Assembly (NCBI GenBank): GCA_049609225.1
Contig: JBMYYH010000001.1
Coordinates: 62,001 to 126,000, forward strand
Origin: GCA-2746235 sp049609225
GTDB lineage: Bacteria; Planctomycetota; UBA1135
Direction: 5' to 3'
DNA: 64,000 nucleotides
Positions within the stretch are counted from its first letter, which is position 1. Each line of letters begins with the position of its first letter. The translations under genes were made by a program, and so were the position numbers. Below are positions 24,245-32,199 of this stretch, piece after piece. A model generated the notes under the pieces. The model saw only the letters and a list, made by a program, of their open reading frames with translations, searched no databases and was not told where the DNA came from.

Positions 24245-25561
24245 ATGCCGTTGCTCCTGGCACTTGCCCTGACCCTAGCCCCGCAAGACCCTTCCGCGGA
24301 ATCCGTGAATGTGGCTTCGGAGGCTTCCGATCCCTTTGGCGCCGTTGCGATGCCGGAGTTGGACCGCAGTGAATACCGTGCTTGGCGTAGGTACTTGCGT
24401 CCGACGGATGAGGAAGCAGCCTTTGAAGCGATTCCGTGGCTCCCCACCTTTGCGGATGGCTTGAAGGCCGCCGAAGAAGCGCAGTTGCCGCTCCTGCTGT
24501 GGGTGATGAACGGGCATCCGCTCGGCTGTACGTGAAACAATGGTGTCGCGGGCCGTGTGTCCGTGTTCTCTGATCCACGGATTGCAGAGTTGTCGAAGGC
24601 ATTCCTGCCTGCGGCGGATGAGGTTTGGCGTTTGCAGCGCGGCGGCGATGCCGAATGTCAGTTCTTCCAGCGCGCGGTCAACGGTGGCAAGTTGATCACC
24701 GACAATGGCACGCGCCAAGGCATCTACGTGATGGCGCCTTCGGGTGAGGTGCTGGCGCGCGTGAACAGCCTGAAGGCCGATCGCGTCTTGCAGATGATGC
24801 AGGAAGGACTGGCCGCATGGGAAGCACTACCGGAGGAACGCCGCCATCTGGCGTCGGATACACGACTGGAGGGTGAGGAGCGCTGGGAAGATTCCCGCCC
24901 GACGGAAGGTTTGTTGTTGTCGCGCATCGTGCGTGACCTACCCGTCGAAGGCACGGTGGACGGCACCCGCGCCACGCGTTGGAATCGCGATACATTGTGG
25001 TTCTCCAAGGAGGAGGTGGAACAGTTGGTCAAGGATGCACGGGACCGACCGGCCGATTGGGTGCCCCTCCCCCGCGCCTTCGCCCGACGGCTGGCCTGCT
25101 TCACCTTCGTCGACAATGTCTACGGCCAGTGCATTCCCTTCGACATGGAGGATGTCACGCAGATGCAATTGGAAGTGCGTTGGGAGTCCGAAGACGACGA
25201 CAACCTGCACCTTCGGTTCCGCGGACGTACGGCGGCTGCGGAAGATGGCGAGTGGCGTCTGGGCGAGAACTTGTGGAAGCCGAAGAACATGCATGCGCAT
25301 GCCTTGGAAACCACCATGCTCGGCAGTGGCACTTTCGACCTACACAGCCGCAGCTTCGTTGCCTTCGAGATGCTCGCACTCGGACGTCGCAGCGGCTTCA
25401 CAGAGTTGAACAGCCGACGTTTCCGCCCCGAGCCAGGCGGCATCGGCTTTTTGATTCAACTGGATCGTCGCGCCTGGTCCGCCGCACCGACCTTCATCGC
25501 GCTTTATGAAGCGGATTGGGTCAAGCCGCCGACCAAAGGGCGGGAACTGACCAAAGACTAA
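24245..25561 (+). CDS. Thioredoxin-like exported selenoprotein with C-T-U motif (UGA read-through)
   Basis: Two frames in the same phase are separated only by a TGA at 24533-24535 and join into a 438-residue protein with selenocysteine at 97. The N-terminus (MPLLLALALTLAPQ) looks like a signal sequence. Residues about 70-150 read as a thioredoxin-like fold: LPLLLWVMNGHPLGCT-U-NNGVAGRVSVFSDPRIAELSKAF, with a short C-x-U redox pair (C95/U97), a later Cys in AECQFF and a GIYVMAPSGEVLAR strand pair. The C-terminal 280 residues form a large domain I do not recognise, rich in Trp and charged residues. Downstream coding is long and intact, so decay is unlikely. It is convergent with norR, six bases apart. 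The redox partner is unknown. Confidence 0.8.
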
Positions 25562-25567
25562 GGCGCA

Positions 25568-27202
25568 TCAGGCCTTGCCCTTAGCGGCTTCGCGGATGCC
25601 AAGCCGCACGCTGAGGTGATGCAGATTGCTGCGATGCATGCCGAGTTCGCGTGCTGCCGCGGCCCATACTCCGTCGTGGCGAAGCAGTGCCTCACGAATG
25701 AGCATGCGCTGATAGTCCTCGACGGCTTCGCGCAATGGCCGTGGCTCATTTTTGGCCTCCTCAGAGGTTGGAGTCTCCATCTTGACCGGTGGGACCTCCA
25801 CCGACGCACTCTCCTTCTCCGACACATTCGCTGGCACGAAGTCGCCACCTAGGTCGGCGCGTTGCACCAGGATGAGGTTGCCGCGCAATACGCGGCCACT
25901 CGCTCGGAGGACCGCTCTGGAAAGGGTGTTCTCCAGTTCACGCACGTTTCCAGGCCAAGCGAACTCACGTAGGGCTTCGAGGGCGTCGGGGTGGAGGCGA
26001 ATTGGGCCTAGACCTAACTGACGTCGGGTCTGATCGCAGAAATGACCGGACAGGACCGCGATGTCTTCGCGTCGGGCGCGGAGAGGCGGGACCACCAAAC
26101 GGCAGACGTCGAGGCGGTGCAGCAGGTCCGAGCGGAAATGGCCGGCCTCAACCTCCTTTTCCAAGACGCGATTGGTGGCTGCAAAAACTCGTACTGAAAC
26201 ACGATGCGTCTTGTCCGAACCCACGCGCTGGATCTCTCCTGATTGCAGCGCACGAAGCAGCTTGGGTTGCACCGACATCGGCAACTCTCCAATCTCATCA
26301 AGGAAAAGGCATCCACCATCGGCAACTTGGAATTTGCCCAAGCGCTTGTGCGTCGCACCGGTGAAGCTGCCGGATTCATGGCCGAAGAGTTCGCTCTCCA
26401 CCACGGATTCCGGCAAGGCTGCACAGTTCACATAGATCAGTGGCTTGGCCGAACGGGTCGACTCCTGATGCAGGCGCTGGACCACGAGTTCCTTACCGGC
26501 GCCGGTCTCGCCGGTGATGAGTACTGGAAAATCAGAGCCCGCGAACAGGGCAATCTCTTCCAGCAGGTTCGACATCGCCTCACTCTGCCCCACCATACGC
26601 ACGGTTGGCTTGGGCCCCTCAGCCAACAGGGCGTCGGCAATGAGGTCTTGCTTCTGGGCCGCGCGCTCGAGGGCGTCGTCCAGATCGGCGGTGCGCAGTG
26701 CCGCGGTGGCGAAGGCTGCGAGCAGATCGAGCAGGATGATGGGCACCTTGTCGAAGGTCCCCGGTGCGATGGCATCCAACGCAAGGACTCCGATCAAGCG
26801 ATCTCCGATCCGAAGGGGCACTCCCATGCAGGCATGGACGTGACTTGTGAAACCTTTGTGCCCATCAAGCAGACCATCAAAGGGGTCGGCCAACGGCGAG
26901 TCTGCAGGGAATCGCACCGCCTCTTCGGCTTTGCAGATGACGGAAAACCGCGGGTTATCCGAGATGTGGAAAGCGTGACCATGGGCCTCGTCAGCCAGTC
27001 CCAGGGAAGCCACTGGGATGAGGGCTTCGTCTTGGGTCCGTAGCAGGGTGACGGCATCCGCCTTCAACAAGCGCTGCACGCCGACCACGAAGCGTTGGTA
27101 ACGCTGCTCGGGGTCCAGGGTCAAAACGAGGTCTTGGGCAAGATCCCGCAGCCCTGGAAGCAGCGAAAGCGTTGTCGTTTGCACATCAGTTGTCGTTTTC
27201 AC
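25568..27202 (-). CDS. norR: NO-responsive sigma-54 activator NorR
   Basis: A 544-residue bacterial enhancer-binding protein. A GAF domain (about 20-175) holds the residues expected for the NorR iron centre (RFPADSPLADPFDG, with Asp 101 and Asp 106, C125 in VHACMGVPL, Asp 143 in LALD). The AAA+ domain (about 200-435) has Walker A GETGAGKE at 231-238, the sigma-54 contact loop GSFTGA at 278-283 and FLDEIGEL. A Fis-type helix-turn-helix ends the protein (about 495-540). It starts with GTG at 27202. In the known system NO binding to iron relieves GAF repression and activates norVW or nor genes. It is divergent from norC, whose promoter is of sigma-54 type. Confidence 0.95.
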   Translation of the reverse strand: MKTTTDVQTTTLSLLPGLRDLAQDLVLTLDPEQRYQRFVVGVQRLLKADAVTLLRTQDEALIPVASLGLADEAHGHAFHISDNPRFSVICKAEEAVRFPADSPLADPFDGLLDGHKGFTSHVHACMGVPLRIGDRLIGVLALDAIAPGTFDKVPIILLDLLAAFATAALRTADLDDALERAAQKQDLIADALLAEGPKPTVRMVGQSEAMSNLLEEIALFAGSDFPVLITGETGAGKELVVQRLHQESTRSAKPLIYVNCAALPESVVESELFGHESGSFTGATHKRLGKFQVADGGCLFLDEIGELPMSVQPKLLRALQSGEIQRVGSDKTHRVSVRVFAATNRVLEKEVEAGHFRSDLLHRLDVCRLVVPPLRARREDIAVLSGHFCDQTRRQLGLGPIRLHPDALEALREFAWPGNVRELENTLSRAVLRASGRVLRGNLILVQRADLGGDFVPANVSEKESASVEVPPVKMETPTSEEAKNEPRPLREAVEDYQRMLIREALLRHDGVWAAAARELGMHRSNLHHLSVRLGIREAAKGKA

Positions 27203-27273
27203 AGCGGGTATTGTAGTCGAAAAAACAACCTCAAAATCTCGAATTTCGGGAGATTACTCTATTTTCGGAGTTA

Positions 27274-27289
27274 GAGATATTAATATCTC
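27274..27289 (+). promoter_or_regulatory. Perfect 16-bp palindrome upstream of norC
   Basis: GAGATATTAATATCTC is a perfect inverted repeat that directly abuts the -24 element of the sigma-54 promoter. It is too close to be a normal NorR enhancer site, so it may be an operator for a second regulator, for example an NsrR- or FNR-type repressor acting by blocking polymerase. A weak GT-N7-AC match to the NorR core lies at 27216-27226. Confidence 0.5.
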
Positions 27290-27305
27290 GGCACGCTTTT
27301 TGCTC
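27288..27305 (+). promoter_or_regulatory. Sigma-54 (-24/-12) promoter of the nor operon
   Basis: The sequence contains GGCACG followed by four bases and TTGCT. GG at 27290-27291 and GC at 27302-27303 are separated by the required ten bases. Transcription would start near 27315, about 45 bases before norC. This agrees with a divergent norR gene encoding a sigma-54 activator. Confidence 0.85.
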
Positions 27306-27359
27306 CCTCCCCGGTGAGCCAAGAGCTCAACCTCCCAACCCAAGACCTGAGAACACCTC

Positions 27360-28091
27360 ATGCTCACCAAATCAGCCGCCAAAGCGTTCTTCCTGGGCGG
27401 CACAGCCTTGTGCAGCATCGCCTTCGTGCTCCTCTCCATGGACACGCTGGCACAGATGCCGGATCGCTCGAACCAGGACCAGATGTCGGATTCCGTCGTA
27501 CGCGGACACCATATCTGGAACAAGAACAACTGTATGGGCTGCCACACCATCATGGGTGAAGGCGCCTACTACGCACCGGAATTGACCCTTGTCATGGAAC
27601 GACGCTCCAAAGCTTGGATCGCCGAATTCCTGAAGGACCCGGAGCGCATGTACCCAGGTCGCCGCAAGATGACCAAGTACGACTTCTTCGATCCTGCCAT
27701 CGTCGGTGAGGAAGAAGCTGCCAAGAACGTCGACGACATCGTCGCCTTCTTTACATGGGTCGGCAAGATCGACCTCAACGGCTTCCCGGCTGAGCCGGAT
27801 ATGGCTACTTCGCCTCGGCTCGTGACTCCTGATGTCACCGAGTCGGACGCCCTGTCCGCTGCCCCTACATACTTTTCCACGGTTTGCACGAGCTGTCACG
27901 CCGTCAATGGCGCCGGCGGCAACGTCGGTCCGGACCTGGCTGGTGTTGCCGACCGCTATGAGCCAGATTACCTACGCAAGTGGGTTTCCGACCCGAACTC
28001 GGTGAAGCCTGGCACCGCCATGCCAAACCTTGGCCTTCAAGGCGAAGAGCTCGAGCAAATCCTTTCCTACCTAGGAACCCTCAAGGAGTAG
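27360..28091 (+). CDS. norC: Nitric oxide reductase cytochrome c subunit, with a second haem domain
   Basis: A 243-residue membrane-anchored cytochrome c. One N-terminal TM (about 8-28) is followed by a NorC-type haem domain (CMGCH at 58-62, HTIMGEGAYYAPEL, ERMYPGRRKM). A second, extra class I cytochrome c domain carries CTSCH at 176-180 and a probable Met ligand in AMPNLG. Normal NorC is about 150 residues with one haem, so this is a fusion that could pass electrons from soluble donors straight to NorB. First gene of the nor-nir operon. Confidence 0.93.
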   Translation: MLTKSAAKAFFLGGTALCSIAFVLLSMDTLAQMPDRSNQDQMSDSVVRGHHIWNKNNCMGCHTIMGEGAYYAPELTLVMERRSKAWIAEFLKDPERMYPGRRKMTKYDFFDPAIVGEEEAAKNVDDIVAFFTWVGKIDLNGFPAEPDMATSPRLVTPDVTESDALSAAPTYFSTVCTSCHAVNGAGGNVGPDLAGVADRYEPDYLRKWVSDPNSVKPGTAMPNLGLQGEELEQILSYLGTLKE

Positions 28092-28095
28092 GACC

Positions 28096-29445
28096 ATGTA
28101 CGCAAAATCAACCAAGCTCGCGTGGACCTTCTTCGCCACGTGCATGGGCCTGTTCGCCCTGCAACTCCTCTATGGATTCATCCTCGGCTTCGACCGCATG
28201 GGCTTCGATGTGCTCCATGATTGGATCCCCTTCAACACAGCACGCGCGACGCACACCAACCTGCTCGTCGTGTGGCTCTTGGCCGGCTTCATGGGTTCGG
28301 CCTACTACATCATCCCGCAGGAATCCGGTCGTGAGATCTGGAGCCCAAAGCTCGCCTGGATCCAATGGCTTTCCTTGGTCTTGGTCGGTGTCGTCGCCCT
28401 TATCGGCTACCACCTGAACTACTGGGAAGGACGCAAGTTCCTCGAGATCCCGCGCCCACTCGACTACCTTGTGGTTGTCAACGTGTTGGCTTTCTTGTTC
28501 AACCTCCTGATGACCATCTGGACGGGAAAAAACAAGAGCACGACAGCTATGGTGCTGTTCTTTGGCTTGCTCATGGCCGCGTTGCTGTACCTGCCAGGCA
28601 TGTACACCTTCGACAACATTGTGCATGATTCCTACTTCCGCTGGTGGGTGGTCCACCTCTGGGTAGAAGGCGTTTGGGAACTGATCATGGGTGCGATCCT
28701 TTCGTTCCTGTTGATCAAACTGACGGGTGTGGACCGCGAAGTGATCGAGAAGTGGCTGTACATCATCGTCGGCTTCACCTTCCTCTCCGGCATTCTCGGT
28801 ACCGGGCACCACTACTACTTCACTGGCGCTCCCGGCTACTGGCTCATGGTTGGTGGAATTTTCTCGGCCCTCGAGCCGCTGGCCTTCCTCGGCATGGCCA
28901 TGTACGCCATCGTCATGGCGCGCAGGGGCGGACGTAATCATCCAAACAAACTCGCTCTGACGTGGACCATTGGTTGCGCCATCATGAGTTTCGTCGGTGC
29001 TGGATTCCTTGGCTTTGCGCATACCCTTCCGGCGGTCAACATGTGGACGCACGGAACGCTGGTAACGGCAATGCACGGTCACATGGCTTTCTGGGGCGCT
29101 TACGCGATGCTCATCCTGGCAATGATCACCTACGCCTTGCCGGAAATGACTGGGCGCAACCTCTTTAAGGGTTGGATCCCGGAATGGGCATTCTGGCTCA
29201 GCAACATTGGCATGATTTCGATGACGGGCGCCTTCGCCGTCATGGGTGTCGCCCAGGTGTACATGGAGCGTAAGTCCGGCATGGACTTCCTCGATGTGCA
29301 GGAGAGCTTGGAAATCCACGCTTTCGGCTTAGTCCTTGCTGCGGCGTTGTTCTCCATCGGCATTGGATTGTTCATCAAGAACTTCATCAGCTACGGCCTC
29401 CCGAACGACGAGGTCTTGGCAGCCCAAGAGGGCATAGAGGGTTAG
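28096..29445 (+). CDS. norB: Nitric oxide reductase subunit B
   Basis: A 449-residue, twelve-TM haem-copper oxidase family protein that reduces 2 NO to N2O. The haem and FeB ligands are recognisable: H53 (ATHTNLLVVW), the His and Glu of WWVVHLWVEGVWELI (Glu typical of cNOR), HH in GTGHHYYFTG and the two His of MHGHMAFWG. The length is normal for cytochrome-c-type NorB without the quinol-oxidising N-terminal extension, which fits the adjacent norC. An AAGGAG Shine-Dalgarno lies just upstream. Four bases separate it from norC. Confidence 0.97.
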   Translation: MYAKSTKLAWTFFATCMGLFALQLLYGFILGFDRMGFDVLHDWIPFNTARATHTNLLVVWLLAGFMGSAYYIIPQESGREIWSPKLAWIQWLSLVLVGVVALIGYHLNYWEGRKFLEIPRPLDYLVVVNVLAFLFNLLMTIWTGKNKSTTAMVLFFGLLMAALLYLPGMYTFDNIVHDSYFRWWVVHLWVEGVWELIMGAILSFLLIKLTGVDREVIEKWLYIIVGFTFLSGILGTGHHYYFTGAPGYWLMVGGIFSALEPLAFLGMAMYAIVMARRGGRNHPNKLALTWTIGCAIMSFVGAGFLGFAHTLPAVNMWTHGTLVTAMHGHMAFWGAYAMLILAMITYALPEMTGRNLFKGWIPEWAFWLSNIGMISMTGAFAVMGVAQVYMERKSGMDFLDVQESLEIHAFGLVLAAALFSIGIGLFIKNFISYGLPNDEVLAAQEGIEG

Positions 29446-29448
29446 GAA

Positions 29449-30264
29449 ATGTCTGGGACCAACGTCATGTCTGAAAGTCAACAAGAGAAGGGGTTGGTCC
29501 CTTTCTACCAACCCATCGCGCAGGAGACCGATCTGTTCCTGCACTGCTGGCAGCAGAAACTGCCACTCATGCTCAAGGGGCCGACTGGCTGTGGTAAATC
29601 TCGATTCGTCGAACACATGGCAGAGCAGCTAGGCCGGCCTCTTGTTTCCGTCGCCTGTCACGACGACACCAGCGCTTCCGATCTACTCGGTCGTTGGTTG
29701 GTGCGCGGCGGCGACACCGTATGGCAAGATGGCCCTGCAACGCGCGCCGTGCGTGAGGGAGCCATCCTCTACCTCGACGAAGTGGCGGAAGCCCGGCCCG
29801 ATGTGGTCGTGGCCATCCACCCCCTTACTGACCACCGCCGTCGTCTGTTCTTGGAGCGCCACGATGAAGTGCTCGAAGCCATCGACGACTTCATGTTGGT
29901 GGTCTCCTTCAACCCCGGTTATCAGAAGGGTTGGAAGGAACTGAAGCCTTCGACGCGGCAACGTTTCGTCGCGCATAGCTTCGACTATCCCACGCCCGAA
30001 CTCGAGACCCGCATTCTCTGCGGCGAGACCGGATGTGAAGTCGACCTCGCCAAACGCCTGGTGAAACTCGCCGGCAAGTTGCGCGGCCTGGAAGAGCTCG
30101 GCTTGGCAGAGAAAGCATCCACGCGCTTGTTGGTAGACGCAGTCCGCCTCATCCAAGCAGGCATGGCACCTCGTGTCGCTTGCATCGCTGCGATCTGCGA
30201 ACCGCTGTCGGACGAAGCCGACATCCTCGAAGCCCTACGCGAAGTCGTCACGCTCGCCTTCTAG
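29449..30264 (+). CDS. norQ: NorQ/CbbQ-type MoxR AAA+ ATPase
   Basis: A 271-residue AAA+ protein of the CbbQ/NirQ/NorQ family, a chaperone needed to activate NO reductase, probably by inserting the non-haem iron. Walker A is GPTGCGKS (about 44-51), Walker B is ILYLDEVAEA, and sensor I is VVSFNPGYQ. The C-terminal CbbQ domain follows. It pairs with the VWA protein NorD downstream. An ATG six codons further in is also possible as start. Confidence 0.95.
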   Translation: MSGTNVMSESQQEKGLVPFYQPIAQETDLFLHCWQQKLPLMLKGPTGCGKSRFVEHMAEQLGRPLVSVACHDDTSASDLLGRWLVRGGDTVWQDGPATRAVREGAILYLDEVAEARPDVVVAIHPLTDHRRRLFLERHDEVLEAIDDFMLVVSFNPGYQKGWKELKPSTRQRFVAHSFDYPTPELETRILCGETGCEVDLAKRLVKLAGKLRGLEELGLAEKASTRLLVDAVRLIQAGMAPRVACIAAICEPLSDEADILEALREVVTLAF

Positions 30265-30268
30265 TCTC

Positions 30269-32179
30269 ATGGTCCGACGCCAAGCACCACCGGAACTCCA
30301 CCTCGACTTTGCCGAGGAGTTCTTTGGTGCCTTGTGGAAGCGATTCCGCAAGCGTCCGGTATGTCGCTATGAAGAGCAGGGTGCTCATTTCGAATCGATG
30401 GCGGCCTCCTTGGGCGCCGTCGCACAAGCCTTTGCCGGACGCCACGTGGTCGTGCGTCGGGCGGAAGGATCCGGAGGAGTGCACTCACATGTGGTGTTGT
30501 TGCCACGCCTCATCGCCTTGTCCTCAGAGGTCGCAGTGAACCGGCGCTTCCTGTTCACGCGTGCGGCTTTGGCAGGCGCCATGATCGCGTCGCAACTGGA
30601 GCAGACCGCAGAAAGTGCTGCACCCTCCATTCATCCGGAGCTCGCGTTCCTGCAACACGCGGTCGACACCGCATGTAGTTTGAGCAAGGAGCATCCCGGA
30701 TTCGCGGAACGTCTGCAGGAAGGCGCACGCTTGGAGCTGCAACAACGCCCAGGCGTGGATACCTACCGCGGCCATGGCGAGATCCTTGAACTGGCCCGAC
30801 GCTCCGCCTTGATTGCCGTGCTGCAGGGGCAGTCTTGGGAGCCGGATCCATCTTGGTCCGTCGCCCTCACGCGCAAGGCCAAGAAGAGCCTGCCCTCTCC
30901 GGCGGTCCTGCTGTTCGGCAGTTCCCTGCCGCGTTCTGAAATGGATGTCGCTGAGCAGGCGATGTCGGAGGAAGAGAAGGCTGCGGGTATCGCAGCGGAT
31001 GCCTCGGAAGTCGAGGCGCCGGTGAAGGATCATGTCAAACGCATCCTTCTGGAGGACGACGATCCCTACAAGGAGGCGATGCCGGATCATGCCTTCGAGA
31101 AGATCTCCTTCGCGGAGAAATACGAGGGTGGAAGACGTCGGATGGATGGCGAGGATGACATGGATGAGCAACAGCAGTCGCTCGATTCCGTGGACCTGCG
31201 CGAACTGATCCGTGGTGGACCGGAAGTCCACAGTATCTACAAGGCGGACATCGGGGATACCGAAGGTATTCCAGACGTCGCATCGGTGGATCCGAAGGAG
31301 AAGGGAATCACCTACGACGAGTGGGATGAAAAGGCGCGCTGCTATCGCAGGGATTGGGTCACGGTCTATCCGACCACCTTGCCGCCGTCGGAGGATGCTG
31401 CTTCGGAAGAGCAACGCCAACGCCTGGCCTCCACCGTGCGCACCTGCATGCGCCGTCTCGAACGCAAACGCACCGAGCGACGTTCGCTCGACCGCCAACT
31501 CGATGGCAATGAGTTCGACCTCGCCGCCGTGGTCGAGGATCACGCGGCCTTGCGTTCCGGACAAACCCCAAGTGGTCGCATCTATCGCCACAACCCGCGC
31601 ATCGATCGCGACCTCGCCACGACCGTTCTGTTGGACCTGAGTCTCTCCGCGGATTCCTGGGTCGGCGGACGTCGGGTACTCGACGTCGAACGCGATGCAG
31701 CCTTCGTTCTCGGGGAAGTCGCCGAAAAGATCGGCGATTCCCTGCAGATCATGGCCTATGCCTCGAACACCCGCAATCTCTGTCGCATGTGGGACGTCAA
31801 GTCCTGGCACGAACCATGGCGCCTCGGCGCCGCGCGCCTGCAACAGCTGAAACCTCAAGGCTACACGCGCATTGGCCCGGCGATTCGCCATGCCACCGCG
31901 AGCCTCGAGGCCCATGATGCACGTCATAAGCACCTCATCCTCATCACTGACGCCAAACCTACAGATTTCGATCGCTATGAAGGCAACTACGGAGTCCATG
32001 ACGTCCGCCAAGCCGTGCGTGAAGCGGCTTCGCAGGACATTGGCGTTCACGCCCTCGGCATTGACCCGAAATGCGCTGGCATCCTGCCGGTGATGTTCGG
32101 GGTTCGAGGCTGGAAGCTCCTACCCCATCTTGCGGAACTTCCTGAAGCACTCGTCAATGCCTATGGCGACCTCTGTTGA
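30269..32179 (+). CDS. norD: NorD, VWA-domain NO reductase activation protein
   Basis: A 636-residue protein with an N-terminal helical region, a central acidic and variable segment (about 220-340) and a C-terminal von Willebrand A domain (about 440-636). The metal-ion-dependent adhesion site is intact: DLSLS, then TRIGPAIRHA and LITDAKPTD. NorD works with NorQ as an AAA-VWA chaperone pair for NorBC. The ATG at 30269 lies four bases after norQ; an upstream frame extension inside norQ was rejected. Confidence 0.93.
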   Translation: MVRRQAPPELHLDFAEEFFGALWKRFRKRPVCRYEEQGAHFESMAASLGAVAQAFAGRHVVVRRAEGSGGVHSHVVLLPRLIALSSEVAVNRRFLFTRAALAGAMIASQLEQTAESAAPSIHPELAFLQHAVDTACSLSKEHPGFAERLQEGARLELQQRPGVDTYRGHGEILELARRSALIAVLQGQSWEPDPSWSVALTRKAKKSLPSPAVLLFGSSLPRSEMDVAEQAMSEEEKAAGIAADASEVEAPVKDHVKRILLEDDDPYKEAMPDHAFEKISFAEKYEGGRRRMDGEDDMDEQQQSLDSVDLRELIRGGPEVHSIYKADIGDTEGIPDVASVDPKEKGITYDEWDEKARCYRRDWVTVYPTTLPPSEDAASEEQRQRLASTVRTCMRRLERKRTERRSLDRQLDGNEFDLAAVVEDHAALRSGQTPSGRIYRHNPRIDRDLATTVLLDLSLSADSWVGGRRVLDVERDAAFVLGEVAEKIGDSLQIMAYASNTRNLCRMWDVKSWHEPWRLGAARLQQLKPQGYTRIGPAIRHATASLEAHDARHKHLILITDAKPTDFDRYEGNYGVHDVRQAVREAASQDIGVHALGIDPKCAGILPVMFGVRGWKLLPHLAELPEALVNAYGDLC

Positions 32180-32199
32180 ACCACTAACGAAAAAACAAC

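Noticed and set aside
22783..24535. Reading the two TGA interruptions as ordinary pseudogene stops
   Set aside because: Each gene has only one stop, a TGA exactly at the redox-Cys position, with intact conserved coding on both sides. Decay would hit random positions and add other lesions.
22330..25561. An altered genetic code with TGA read as Trp or Gly
   Set aside because: Many genes in this window end in TGA with tight ATGA or TGATG junctions (for example 2375, 16195 and 61962), so TGA is a normal stop here.
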